DNA of 64,000 nucleotides from Noviherbaspirillum autotrophicum (GTDB taxonomy: Bacteria > Pseudomonadota > Gammaproteobacteria > Burkholderiales > Burkholderiaceae_D). The notes below the pieces were generated by a model. That model was not told where the DNA came from, searched no databases, and saw nothing but the letters and a program-made list of their open reading frames with translations. The stretch lies in contig NZ_JWJG01000028.1 in NCBI RefSeq assembly GCF_000818395.1, positions 546,853 to 610,852 of the forward strand, read 5' to 3'. Within the stretch, counting starts at the first letter, position 1, and each line of letters opens with the position of its first letter. Shown here piece after piece: positions 7,549-15,990 of the stretch. A program made the translations under genes and the position numbers.

Positions 7549-8733
7549 ATGCTTCATTTGCCCGGCTTGACCTTTGATCATGGCGAAGACATCGCAGCAC
7601 TGCGCGCGACCGTGCAGCAGTTTGCGCAATCCGAAATCGCGCCGCGCGCCGCCGAAATCGACCGCAGCGACCAGTTCCCGATGGATTTGTGGCGCAAGAT
7701 GGGCGAGCTCGGCTTGCTCGGCGTGACCGTCAGCGAGGAATACGGCGGCACCGACATGGGCTACCTCGCGCACATCGTTGCGATGGAGGAAATCTCGCGC
7801 GCATCGGCGTCGGTCGGTCTGTCCTACGGCGCCCACTCGAACTTGTGCGTCAACCAGATCAAGCGCAACGGCACGCCCGAGCAGAAAGCCAAGTACCTGC
7901 CCAAGCTGATTTCCGGCGAATATGTCGGCGCGCTGGCGATGTCCGAGCCGAATGCCGGTTCCGACGTGGTGAGCATGAAGCTGCGGGCCGACTTCAAGGG
8001 TGACCGCTGGGTCTTAAACGGCAGCAAGATGTGGATCACCAACGGTCCTGATGCCGACGTGCTGGTGGTGTATGCGAAGAATGATATCGAAGCCGGCCCG
8101 CGCGGCATGACTGCCTTCCTGGTCGAAAAGAATTTCAAGGGATTTTCGGTCGCCCAAAAGCTCGACAAGCTCGGCATGCGCGGCTCGCACACCGGCGAAC
8201 TGGTGTTCCAGGATTGCGAAGTGCCGGCCGAAAACGTGCTCGGCGGCTTGGGCAAGGGCGTCAACGTACTGATGTCCGGGCTGGATTTCGAGCGCACCGT
8301 GCTGTCGGGCGGGCCGCTGGGCATCATGCAGGCTTGCATGGATGTGGTCGTCCCCTATATTCATGAACGCAAGCAGTTCGGCCAGCCGATCGGCGAATTC
8401 CAGCTCATGCAAGGCAAGATCGCTGACATGTATTCGACCATGATGGCGTGCAAGGCCTATGTCTACGCGGTCGGCCAGGCGTGCGACCGGGCGACGACCC
8501 CGGAGCAAGTGCGCGCGCTGCGCAAGGATGCGGCCGGCGCGATCCTGTATTCGGCGGAAAAAGCGACCTGGATGGCGGGCGAAGCGATTCAGACGCTGGG
8601 CGGCAACGGCTACATCAATGAAAACCCGACCGGCCGCCTGTGGCGCGACGCCAAGCTGTACGAGATCGGCGCGGGCACCAGCGAAATCCGCCGCATGCTG
8701 ATCGGGCGCGAACTGTTTACCGAGACCCGCTAA
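7549..8733 (+). CDS. liuA: isovaleryl-CoA dehydrogenase
   Basis: FAD enzyme oxidising isovaleryl-CoA to 3-methylcrotonyl-CoA, the first committed step of leucine breakdown after transamination and decarboxylation. I start at ATG 7549 (AGGA ribosome site at 7541; an upstream TTG lacks one), giving 394 residues, normal for the family. It is distinguished from short-chain dehydrogenases by the catalytic base: [15 protein letters not shown] carries the Glu (residue 248) used by isovaleryl-CoA dehydrogenases, while the C-terminal site reads [13 protein letters not shown] instead of YEGTS. The gene follows liuR and its operator. A strong hairpin 9 bases after the stop may separate it from aceK. Confidence 0.96.
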   Translation: MLHLPGLTFDHGEDIAALRATVQQFAQSEIAPRAAEIDRSDQFPMDLWRKMGELGLLGVTVSEEYGGTDMGYLAHIVAMEEISRASASVGLSYGAHSNLCVNQIKRNGTPEQKAKYLPKLISGEYVGALAMSEPNAGSDVVSMKLRADFKGDRWVLNGSKMWITNGPDADVLVVYAKNDIEAGPRGMTAFLVEKNFKGFSVAQKLDKLGMRGSHTGELVFQDCEVPAENVLGGLGKGVNVLMSGLDFERTVLSGGPLGIMQACMDVVVPYIHERKQFGQPIGEFQLMQGKIADMYSTMMACKAYVYAVGQACDRATTPEQVRALRKDAAGAILYSAEKATWMAGEAIQTLGGNGYINENPTGRLWRDAKLYEIGAGTSEIRRMLIGRELFTETR

Positions 8734-8742
8734 GAGCGCTTG

Positions 8743-8777
8743 CTTGCCCGCCCGCACAGCCAAGGCGGGCGGGCAAG
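8743..8777. terminator. 13-bp hairpin between liuA and aceK
   Basis: CTTGCCCGCCCGC (8743-8755) pairs perfectly with GCGGGCGGGCAAG (8765-8777) around a 9-base loop. No T-run follows on either strand, so it may be a partial terminator, a 3'-end stabiliser or a processing site rather than a classical intrinsic terminator. The remaining ~215 bp to aceK show no gene; a TACACT box at 8958-8963 is a weak promoter candidate for aceK. Confidence 0.5.
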
Positions 8778-8995
8778 GAAAATAGCCCGCCGCCAGCGCT
8801 GAAGTATCGCAATCGTTGATGCGCCCCAAGGCGGCGGCAGGCGCCGGGTTTCAAATGTGAACACCGGCCTGCGCGCGGCAGTGATATTTCGCTATCGCGG
8901 CTTGGTGCCGCGTCGATACCCGCTTCGCACCTGGCGCATCGGCGGCAGGTAATTCGCTACACTGGAGGTTTGGAAAACTCATCGAGCACGCACCC

Positions 8996-10789
8996 ATGCC
9001 GCACACCGCCTTTCCCAAACTCCTTTCTTCCCAGATCGCGTTCGACATTGCGCGCACGATCCTGGACGGCTTCGACAAGCATTACAGCCTGTTTCGCGCC
9101 GCCAGCCACGATGCGAAGCGCTATTTCGAAACCTGCGACTGGAAAACCGCGCAGGTCAAGGCGCGCGAGCGGATTGCGTACTACGACTTGCGGGTGCAGG
9201 AATGCGTGCAAACGCTGGAAGACGAATACGACCCGGAAGAAATCGGCGACGAAGTCTGGCGCGAGGTGAAGCTGCACTACATCGGCTTGCTGATCAACCA
9301 CAAGCAGCCGGAGCTGGCCGAAACCTTCTTCAATTCGGTGTGCTGCAACATCCTGCACCGCACCTACTTCCATAACGATTTCATCTTCGTGCGGCCGGCG
9401 GTCGCGACCGAATACATCGAGCCGGAAGACGGGCAGCCGACTTACCGCGTGTATTACCCGGCCACCGACGGGCTGCGCTATACGCTCAAGCGCATCATCA
9501 CCAATTTCCAGCTGGCGCCGAAGTTCGCCGACCTCGACCGCGACGTCGCCTTCGTGGAAACGCGCATGCGCGCCATGTTCGGCAGCGACTTGCTGGAGCC
9601 GAACCACCAGATCCAGGTACTGTCCTCCCTGTTCTACCGCAACAAGGGCGCCTACATCGTGGGCAAGGGCATCAACGGCAACCGCATCTATCCGTTCGTG
9701 GTGCCCATCCTGTACAACCGCAAGCGCGAGCTGATCCTCGACACCGTGCTGTTCGACCCGACCCTGATCACGGTGCTGTTCTCGTTTACGCGCGCCTACT
9801 TCATGGTCGACATGGAAGTGCCGTCGGCCTACGTGCAGTTTTTGCGCACGCTCATGCCCTACAAGCCGAGAAGCGAAATCTATACCATCCTCGGCCTGCA
9901 AAAGCAGGGCAAGGCGGCGTTCTACCGCGACTACCTGCACCATCTGCATCACTCGTCCGACTGCTTCGAAATCGCGCCCGGCATTCGCGGGCTGGTGATG
10001 GTGGTGTTCGCGCTGCCGTCGTTCCCGTACGTGTTCAAGGTGATCAAGGACCACTTCCCGCCGCCCAAGGAAACCACGCGCGCGCAGGTGAAGGAAAAAT
10101 ACCTGCTGGTCAAGCAGCACGACCGCGTCGGCCGCATGGCCGACACGCTCGAGTATTCGAACGTCGCCTTCCCGCGCTCGCGCTTTTCCGACGAGCTGTT
10201 GGCCGAACTCAAGGAAGTCGCGCCCTCGATCGTCGAGGAGGATGGCAACGAAGTCATCATCAAGCACTTGTATATCGAACGGCGCATGGTGCCGCTCAAT
10301 ATCTGGCTGACGGAAGCGGAAAGGCGCGGCGACCATGCGGCCGTCGAGCGTGGCGTGCTCGAGTACGGCAACGCGATCAAGGACCTGGTCGGCGTGAACA
10401 TCTTCCCCGGCGACATGCTGTACAAGAACTTCGGCGTGACCAAGCATGGGCGCGTCGTGTTCTACGACTACGACGAGATCGAGTACATCACCGACTGCAA
10501 CTTCCGCACGATCCCCGAGCCGCGTAACGAGGAAGACGAAATGGCGAGCGAGCCGTGGTACCCGATCGCCAAGAATGACGTGTTCCCGGAACAGTTCGCC
10601 ACCTTCCTGCTGGGGAACCCGGAAGTCCGCAAATATTTCATGAAGCACCACGCCGATTTGCTCACGCAGCAGTATTGGCAAAACGCGAAGCAGCGCCTGC
10701 TGGAAGGCATCGTGGAAGACGTGTTCCCGTACCCGCAGGAATTACGCTTCAGTTACAAACCCGTGGCTCCCGCGGCGCAGGCTGCCTGA
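8996..10789 (+). CDS. aceK: isocitrate dehydrogenase kinase/phosphatase
   Basis: Bifunctional enzyme that phosphorylates (inactivates) and dephosphorylates isocitrate dehydrogenase, so directing carbon to the glyoxylate bypass when growth depends on acetyl-CoA. 597 residues, close to the family length of ~580. The C-terminal kinase half shows the nucleotide-binding [16 protein letters not shown] with its Lys, and the catalytic/metal segments [12 protein letters not shown] and FYDYDEIEY. It lies between the isovaleryl-CoA dehydrogenase and thiolase genes, not beside aceA/aceB. That suits a pathway whose end products are acetyl-CoA and acetoacetate. The thiolase gene follows after 21 bases. Confidence 0.97.
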   Translation: MPHTAFPKLLSSQIAFDIARTILDGFDKHYSLFRAASHDAKRYFETCDWKTAQVKARERIAYYDLRVQECVQTLEDEYDPEEIGDEVWREVKLHYIGLLINHKQPELAETFFNSVCCNILHRTYFHNDFIFVRPAVATEYIEPEDGQPTYRVYYPATDGLRYTLKRIITNFQLAPKFADLDRDVAFVETRMRAMFGSDLLEPNHQIQVLSSLFYRNKGAYIVGKGINGNRIYPFVVPILYNRKRELILDTVLFDPTLITVLFSFTRAYFMVDMEVPSAYVQFLRTLMPYKPRSEIYTILGLQKQGKAAFYRDYLHHLHHSSDCFEIAPGIRGLVMVVFALPSFPYVFKVIKDHFPPPKETTRAQVKEKYLLVKQHDRVGRMADTLEYSNVAFPRSRFSDELLAELKEVAPSIVEEDGNEVIIKHLYIERRMVPLNIWLTEAERRGDHAAVERGVLEYGNAIKDLVGVNIFPGDMLYKNFGVTKHGRVVFYDYDEIEYITDCNFRTIPEPRNEEDEMASEPWYPIAKNDVFPEQFATFLLGNPEVRKYFMKHHADLLTQQYWQNAKQRLLEGIVEDVFPYPQELRFSYKPVAPAAQAA

Positions 10790-10810
10790 GCCTCTTTTTG
10801 GAGAACTTTG

Positions 10811-11992
10811 ATGAACGATCCTATTGTTATCGTCGGCGCCGCCCGTACCCCGATGGGTGCATTCCAGGGCGATTTTTCCGCACTGTCGGCCAATGACCTG
10901 GGCGCGGTGGCGATCCGTGCCGCCGTCGAGCGCGCCGGACTGGAGCCGCAACATGTCGATGAAGTCTTGTTCGGCAATTGCCTCATGGCGGGGCAGGGCC
11001 AGGCGCCGGCGCGCCAAGCCGCGATCAAGGCCGGCATTCCCGTGTCCGCCGGGGCGGTCACCCTGTCGAAGATGTGCGGCTCGGCGATGAAGGCGGCCAT
11101 GATCGGCTTCGACTCGATCCTCGCCGGCAGCAATGAAGTGGTGGTGGCCGGCGGCATGGAATCGATGACCAATGCACCCTACCTGATTCCGAAGGCGCGC
11201 GGTGGCTATCGCATTGGCCACGCGATGATGTACGACCACATGATGCTCGACGGCCTGGAAGATGCCTACGAAAAGGGCCGTTCGATGGGCACCTTCGGCG
11301 AAGAATGCGCCGCGAAATACCAGTTCAGCCGCGAAGCGCAGGACGCGTTCGCGATCGAATCGGTCAAGCGCGCGCAGGCCGCGACCAATGACGGCTCGTT
11401 CAAGTGGGAAATCGCGCCGGTCACGGTGGCCGCGCGGGGTGGCGATGTCGTGATCGACAAGGATGAAGGCCCGCTGAAGGCCAAGCTCGACAAGATCCCG
11501 TCGCTGAAGCCCGCGTTCAAGAAGGATGGCACGATCACTGCCGCTTCCTCGTCGTCGATCAACGACGGCGCAGCAGCGCTCGTGCTGATGCGCGAATCGA
11601 CCGCCAAGAAGCTCGGCTGCACGCCGATCGCGCGCATACTCGGCCACGCGACGCATTCGCAGGAACCGAACTGGTTTACCACCGCGCCGGTCGGCGCGAT
11701 CGACAAGCTGTACAAGAAGCTCAATCTGACCACCAAGGATGTCGACCTGTTCGAGATCAACGAAGCGTTCGCGGTGGTGCCGATGGCGGCGATGAAAGAC
11801 CATGGCATCCCCCACGAGAAGATCAACATCCACGGCGGCGCCTGCGCGCTGGGACATCCGATCGGCGCGTCCGGCGCGCGCATCATCGTCACGCTGATCG
11901 GCGCGCTGAAGAAGACCGGCGGCAAGCTGGGCGTTGCTTCCCTGTGCATCGGCGGCGGCGAGGGCACGGCAATGGCGATCGAGCTGGTGTAA
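10811..11992 (+). CDS. acetyl-CoA acetyltransferase (thiolase)
   Basis: Thiolase II-type enzyme interconverting acetoacetyl-CoA and two acetyl-CoA. 393 residues from ATG 10811 (GGAGAACTTTG ribosome site; the upstream in-frame TTG is less likely). The acyl-accepting nucleophile is Cys89 in SKMCGSAMKAAM; the second site is His349 (ALGHPIGASG) and Cys379 (CIGGGEG). In this cluster it would cleave acetoacetyl-CoA derived from the HMG-CoA lyase product acetoacetate once that is activated. A longer-chain 3-ketoacyl-CoA thiolase is possible, but the SKMCGSAMK context favours the acetoacetyl type. No activating CoA-transferase gene is seen. Confidence 0.9.
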   Translation: MNDPIVIVGAARTPMGAFQGDFSALSANDLGAVAIRAAVERAGLEPQHVDEVLFGNCLMAGQGQAPARQAAIKAGIPVSAGAVTLSKMCGSAMKAAMIGFDSILAGSNEVVVAGGMESMTNAPYLIPKARGGYRIGHAMMYDHMMLDGLEDAYEKGRSMGTFGEECAAKYQFSREAQDAFAIESVKRAQAATNDGSFKWEIAPVTVAARGGDVVIDKDEGPLKAKLDKIPSLKPAFKKDGTITAASSSSINDGAAALVLMRESTAKKLGCTPIARILGHATHSQEPNWFTTAPVGAIDKLYKKLNLTTKDVDLFEINEAFAVVPMAAMKDHGIPHEKINIHGGACALGHPIGASGARIIVTLIGALKKTGGKLGVASLCIGGGEGTAMAIELV

Positions 11993-12000
11993 TTGCCGCG

Positions 12001-12031
12001 GCATCCTCTCCTCGGCAGGGGGCGAGGATGC
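12001..12031. repeat. GC-rich intergenic hairpin (GAGG type)
   Basis: GCATCCTC (12001-12008) pairs with GAGGATGC (12024-12031); the interior TCCTCGGCAGGGGGC can pair further. It is followed by ATTTCTTCTGG, slightly T-rich. It resembles the other CCCTC...GAGGG hairpins in this window (24523, 31682, 43466, 51407) and sits in the thiolase-SDR spacer. Confidence 0.55.
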
Positions 12032-12074
12032 ATTTCTTCTGGCGAACGTTAATTTTGAATCGAAGAGGTGTCTC

Positions 12075-12743
12075 ATGCCCACCGCACTCATCATCGGCGC
12101 GTCGCGCGGTATCGGCCATGAATTCGTGCGAAAACTGAAGGCCGCCAACTGGAAGGTGTTCGCCACCGCCCGCAGCGACGACGCGCTGGCGGCATTGCAG
12201 GCCTGCGGCGCGGAAGCGCTCAAGCTCGACGTCACCAAGCCGGAATCGCTGGCGGGCCTCGGCTGGCAGCTCGACGGGGAAAAGCTCGATCTCGCCATCT
12301 ACGTCGCCGGCGTGTTCGGTTCGCGCGATGGCGCCACCGTCTCCTCGACGCAGCAGGATTTCGATCACGTGATGCACACCAATGTGCTCGGCGCGATGCA
12401 GATCATCCCGCTGGTGGCGCCGATGGTGGAAGCCGCGCAAGGCAAGTTCGGATTCCTGTCCAGCGGCATGGGCAGCATCGGCGAAGTCGAATCGAGCTAC
12501 GGCTGGGTGTACCGGGCATCGAAGGCGGCATTGAACATGGCGATGAAAAGCGCAACGGTCGATTACCCGCAAGCCACCTTCGTCGCGCTCGACCCGGGCT
12601 GGGTGCGCACCGACATGGGCGGGCAGAGTGCGCCGACCACCGTCGAGGAAAGCGTGAGCGGGTTATTGCAGGTGATTGCAGGGCTGGACAAGAGCGACAG
12701 CGGCGCGTACCGCAGCCGCACCAACCGCCATCTGGCTTGGTGA
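12075..12743 (+). CDS. short-chain dehydrogenase/reductase
   Basis: 222 residues from ATG 12075, preceded by GAAGAGGTG. The N-terminal nucleotide-binding motif is ALIIGASRGIGHEFV; the NAG-equivalent reads VAGVFGSRDG; the catalytic Tyr-Lys pair is YRASKAALNM; LDPGWVRTDMGG follows. It is of the short, csgA/CsgA-like SDR type. It sits in the co-directional cluster between thiolase and the second acyl-CoA dehydrogenase, so a hydroxyacyl-CoA or aldehyde substrate is conceivable. The sequence alone does not tell. Confidence 0.87.
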   Translation: MPTALIIGASRGIGHEFVRKLKAANWKVFATARSDDALAALQACGAEALKLDVTKPESLAGLGWQLDGEKLDLAIYVAGVFGSRDGATVSSTQQDFDHVMHTNVLGAMQIIPLVAPMVEAAQGKFGFLSSGMGSIGEVESSYGWVYRASKAALNMAMKSATVDYPQATFVALDPGWVRTDMGGQSAPTTVEESVSGLLQVIAGLDKSDSGAYRSRTNRHLAW

Positions 12744-12765
12744 AAAGAATAACAGGGGGGACAGT

Positions 12766-13896
12766 ATGGTTTTATCGGAACAGCATGAAATGATCCGCGA
12801 CGCGCTGCGCGCGTTCGCGCAGGAGCGCCTTGCGCCCCATGCCGCGCGCTGGGACAAGGAACACCACTTCCCGAAGGAAGAATTGAAGGGTCTGGCGCAG
12901 CTCGGCGCATTCGGCGTCGCGGTACCGGAAGAACTGGGCGGCGCGGGGCTCGATTACGTGTCGCTGGCGCTGGTGCTGGAAGAAATCGCGGCCGGCGACG
13001 GCGGCACCTCGACCGTCATCTCGGTCAACAACTGCCCGGTCTGCAGCATCGCGATGATGTATGCAAACGATGCGCAGAAAGAGCAATGGCTGAAGCCGCT
13101 GGCGTCCGGCGCGATGCTGGGCGCATTCTGCCTGACCGAGCCGCACGTGGGCAGCGACGCGTCCGCGTTGCGCACCACCGCCACCCGCGAAGGCGACCAT
13201 TACGTGCTCAACGGGGTGAAGCAGTTCATCACCAGCGGCAAGCATGCGGATGTCGCGATCGTCATGGCGGTGACCGACAAGGCTGCCGGCAAGCGCGGCA
13301 TCAGCGCATTCTGGGTGCCGACCAATACGCCCGGCTACATCGTCGCGCGTCTGGAAGACAAGCTCGGCCAGCATTCGTCCGACACCGCGCAAATCCTGTT
13401 CGAGAATTGCCGCATTCCGGCGCAAAACCTGATCGGCGAGGAAGGGCAGGGCTACAAGATCGCGCTGTCCGGTCTTGAAGGCGGGCGCATCGGCATCGCG
13501 TCGCAGTCGGTCGGCATGGCGCGCGCGGCATTCGAGGCGGCGCTGGCGTATGCCAAGGAGCGCACCAGCTTCGGCAAGCCGCTGTTCGAGTACCAGGCGG
13601 TGCAGTTCAAGCTGTCGGAAATGGCGACCCAGATCGAGGCCGCGCGCCAGCTGATCATGCACGCCGCGAGCCTGAAGGATGCCGGCAAGCCCTGCCTGAA
13701 GGAGGCGGCCATGGCCAAGCTGTTCGCCAGCGAAATGGCCGAGCGCGTCTGTTCCGACGCGATCCAGATCCACGGCGGCTACGGCTATGTCAGCGACTTT
13801 CCGGTCGAGCGCATCTACCGCGACGTGCGGGTGTGCCAGATCTACGAAGGCACCAGCGACATCCAAAAAATCCTGATCGGGCGCGCGCTGGCCTGA
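12766..13896 (+). CDS. acyl-CoA dehydrogenase (short-chain type)
   Basis: FAD enzyme introducing the alpha,beta double bond into an acyl-CoA. I start at ATG 12766 (AGGGGGGACAGT ribosome site), giving 376 residues. It has the substrate/FAD signatures LTEPHVGSDASALRT and the C-terminal IYEGTSDIQKILIGRAL, whose Glu is the catalytic base of short/medium-chain members. That makes it distinct from liuA, which uses a different Glu. Likely substrates are butyryl-CoA or a branched short-chain acyl-CoA such as 2-methylbutyryl- or isobutyryl-CoA; the choice is open. It lies 22 bases after the SDR and 21 before the next gene. Confidence 0.92.
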   Translation: MVLSEQHEMIRDALRAFAQERLAPHAARWDKEHHFPKEELKGLAQLGAFGVAVPEELGGAGLDYVSLALVLEEIAAGDGGTSTVISVNNCPVCSIAMMYANDAQKEQWLKPLASGAMLGAFCLTEPHVGSDASALRTTATREGDHYVLNGVKQFITSGKHADVAIVMAVTDKAAGKRGISAFWVPTNTPGYIVARLEDKLGQHSSDTAQILFENCRIPAQNLIGEEGQGYKIALSGLEGGRIGIASQSVGMARAAFEAALAYAKERTSFGKPLFEYQAVQFKLSEMATQIEAARQLIMHAASLKDAGKPCLKEAAMAKLFASEMAERVCSDAIQIHGGYGYVSDFPVERIYRDVRVCQIYEGTSDIQKILIGRALA

Positions 13897-13917
13897 TCGT
13901 CACGAGAAAGGGAGAAC

Positions 13918-14523
13918 ATGAGCCAAGCCATCGACTTCTATTTCGATTTTTCCTCGCCCTACGGCTATTTCGCATCGACCCAGATCGAGCAGCTCGCGGC
14001 CCGTTACGATCGCACCGTGAAATGGCATCCGCTGCTGCTCGGCGTGATCTTCAAGACCACCGGCGGCGCGCCCCTGCCGTCGCTGCCGTTAAAGGGCGAC
14101 TACGCCTTGCGCGACTTCGAACGCTCCGCGCGCTTTCACGGCATCCCGTACACTCGGCCGGAGCTGTTCCCGCTGCCCACGCAACTGGCAGCGCGCGCGA
14201 TGCTGTGGGTGGCGCAAACCCGGGGCGACGCGAAAGCAGTCGAATTCGCGAAAGCGGTGTTCCATGCCTATTTCGTCGAGGGTGCGAAGATCATCGACCC
14301 CGACGTGATCGGGCCGCTTGCCGACGGCATCGGCATCGATGCCGCCGCGATGATCGACGGCGCCAACAGCGCGGAAATCAAGGAGCGCCTGAGGAACGAT
14401 ATCGAGGCGGCGGTTGCGCGCGGCGTGTTCGGCTCGCCCTTCGTGATCGCCGACGGCGAGCCGTTCTGGGGCTTCGACCGCTTCGATCAGCTCGAAGCGT
14501 TCCTGAAAAGCGGAAAGATCTGA
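13918..14523 (+). CDS. 2-hydroxychromene-2-carboxylate isomerase/DsbA-like protein
   Basis: A 201-residue protein of the thioredoxin-fold GST-kappa/HCCA-isomerase family. The start IDFYFDFSSPYGYFAS has the conserved Ser (residues 12-13) in place of the CxxC of DsbA, and the C-terminal GVFGSPFVIADGEPFWGFDRFDQLE is diagnostic. Known members isomerise hydroxychromene carboxylate with glutathione in naphthalene degradation, but many Burkholderiales carry paralogues of unknown role beside acyl-CoA genes, as here. RBS GGGAGAAC precedes the ATG. The rhodanese gene follows by 12 bases. Confidence 0.88.
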   Translation: MSQAIDFYFDFSSPYGYFASTQIEQLAARYDRTVKWHPLLLGVIFKTTGGAPLPSLPLKGDYALRDFERSARFHGIPYTRPELFPLPTQLAARAMLWVAQTRGDAKAVEFAKAVFHAYFVEGAKIIDPDVIGPLADGIGIDAAAMIDGANSAEIKERLRNDIEAAVARGVFGSPFVIADGEPFWGFDRFDQLEAFLKSGKI

Positions 14524-14535
14524 AAGGGAAAACAC

Positions 14536-14937
14536 ATGCCATTGAAAAAAGGCTACAAGGCGCTGGTCGATGAAGCGATGGCGCAGGTCAAAACCTACTC
14601 GGTGCAACAGGCGCGCGCCAAGCTCGACGATCCGAACGTGCAGTTCGTCGACGTGCGCGACGTGCGCGAACTGGAGCGCGACGGCGTCATTCCCGGCGCG
14701 TTTTCCGCGCCGCGCGGCATGATCGAGTTCTGGGTCGACCCCGATTCGCCCTACTTCAAGCCGGTGTTCGGCGAACAGAGGGAATTCATCTTCTTTTGCG
14801 CGGCCGGCTGGCGCAGCGCGCTGACCACTAAAACCGTGCAGGACATGGGGCTGGACAACGTCGCGCATATCGAAGGCGGCTTCGGCGCGTGGAAAGCGGC
14901 CGGCGCGCCGGTGGCAGAGAAGGCAAAGAAAGTCTGA
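14536..14937 (+). CDS. rhodanese-domain sulfurtransferase
   Basis: A 133-residue single-domain rhodanese. The fold's markers are FVDVRDVRELERDGVIPGA and the active-site loop FFCAAGWRSALTT, whose Cys88 would carry the persulfide. GFGAWKAAGAPV closes the domain. Its ATG follows an AAAGGGAAAAC site. The stop shares one base with the start of the HAD gene. Sulfur donor and acceptor are unknown. Confidence 0.9.
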   Translation: MPLKKGYKALVDEAMAQVKTYSVQQARAKLDDPNVQFVDVRDVRELERDGVIPGAFSAPRGMIEFWVDPDSPYFKPVFGEQREFIFFCAAGWRSALTTKTVQDMGLDNVAHIEGGFGAWKAAGAPVAEKAKKV

Positions 14938-15587
14938 TGTCTCGTTTCGATTTGATTGCATTCGATTGCGATGGCGTGCTGGTCGACAGCGAGCCGATCA
15001 CCTGTGGCGTGCTGGCCGACATGCTGACCGAGCTGGGCTGGGCCATGTCTGTGGAAGAGACCATCCGCGCCTTTGTCGGCAAGCATGTGCGCGACGAGAT
15101 GCCGCGCATTGAGGAACGCATCGGCAAGCCGCTGCCGGCGGATTTTTACGACGATTTCATCACGCGCCGCAACCGCGGGCTGGAGACCGGCATCACCGCC
15201 GTGCGCGGCGTGCAGGCGGCGGTCGAACAGCTTGCCGCGCGCCAGACGCCGTTTTGCGTCGCGTCCGGCGCCGACCGCGCCAAGATGCGGCTGACGCTGG
15301 GCCGCACTGGTTTGCTGCCGTTTTTCGAAGGCCGCTTATTCAGCGGCATGGAAGTCGCACGCACCAAGCCCGCGCCGGACGTCTATCTGCTCGCGGCGCA
15401 GACGCTGGGCGCCGACCCGGCGCGCTGCGCGGTGATCGAGGATACGCCGACCGGCATCGCCGCAGGAATCGCGGCCGGCATGACCGTGTTCGGGTATGCG
15501 GAAAGGATGGATGCGCAGCTGCTGCGTGACGCCGGCGCGGTCGAAGTGTTTGCCGACATGGCGCAGCTGGCGGAGCTGGTGGCATGA
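14937..15587 (+). CDS. HAD-family phosphatase
   Basis: 216 residues from the ATG overlapping the rhodanese stop (TGATG). Haloacid dehalogenase motifs in order: FDCDGVLVDSE (nucleophile Asp of DxD), CVASGADRAK (motif II), TKPAPDVY (motif III Lys) and VIEDTPTGIAAGIAAGM (motif IV). The cap insertion follows the beta-phosphoglucomutase/phosphoglycolate phosphatase-like subclass, so a small sugar phosphate or phosphoglycolate is likely, without certainty. ATGA overlap with the next gene indicates translational coupling. Confidence 0.9.
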   Translation: MSRFDLIAFDCDGVLVDSEPITCGVLADMLTELGWAMSVEETIRAFVGKHVRDEMPRIEERIGKPLPADFYDDFITRRNRGLETGITAVRGVQAAVEQLAARQTPFCVASGADRAKMRLTLGRTGLLPFFEGRLFSGMEVARTKPAPDVYLLAAQTLGADPARCAVIEDTPTGIAAGIAAGMTVFGYAERMDAQLLRDAGAVEVFADMAQLAELVA

Positions 15588-15976
15588 CGGCGAAAGCGCA
15601 GGCGTGCCCGTGCGGCAGCGGGAAAAACTACGCGGCGTGCTGCGGACGCTTTATCGAGGAAGGCATGGTGCCGCAGAGCGCCGAGGAACTGATGCGCTCG
15701 CGCTACAGCGCCTACGTAGTGAAAAACGAAGACTACTTGAAGGCGACCTGGCACGCGACCACGCGGCCTTCCGAGCCGGTGCTGCAGGACGACGGCGGCA
15801 AATGGCTCGGACTGGAAGTGCGCAGGCACGTGCCGGCCGGGGACAGTGCAACAGTGGAATTCGTGGCGCGCTACAAGATGGCGGGGCGCGCGCACCGCAT
15901 GCATGAAATCAGCAACTTTGTACGTGAGGATGGTCGTTGGTATTACGTTGATGGCAGTTTTCCAATAACAAAATAA
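15584..15976 (+). CDS. YchJ/UPF0225 family SEC-C motif protein
   Basis: A 130-residue protein with an N-terminal SEC-C zinc motif ([16 protein letters not shown]: Cys-x-Cys ... Cys-Cys) and the family's [14 protein letters not shown] segment, then an NTF2-like C-terminal domain (YVDGSF ending). It matches the YchJ-type proteins, whose function is not established. It overlaps the HAD stop by 4 bases and is 14 bases before the acyl-CoA ligase gene. Nothing in it points to leucine catabolism. Confidence 0.88.
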   Translation: MTAKAQACPCGSGKNYAACCGRFIEEGMVPQSAEELMRSRYSAYVVKNEDYLKATWHATTRPSEPVLQDDGGKWLGLEVRRHVPAGDSATVEFVARYKMAGRAHRMHEISNFVREDGRWYYVDGSFPITK

Positions 15977-15990
15977 CTGGAGAAAGTGGA

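Noticed and set aside
8957-10681. 574-codon open frame opposite aceK
   Set aside because: Antisense shadow; aceK is complete and recognised by motifs.
12044-12056. partial LiuR-like site (AACGTTAA) before the SDR gene
   Set aside because: Only the centre matches; the outer TTT and CGTAAA parts are missing.
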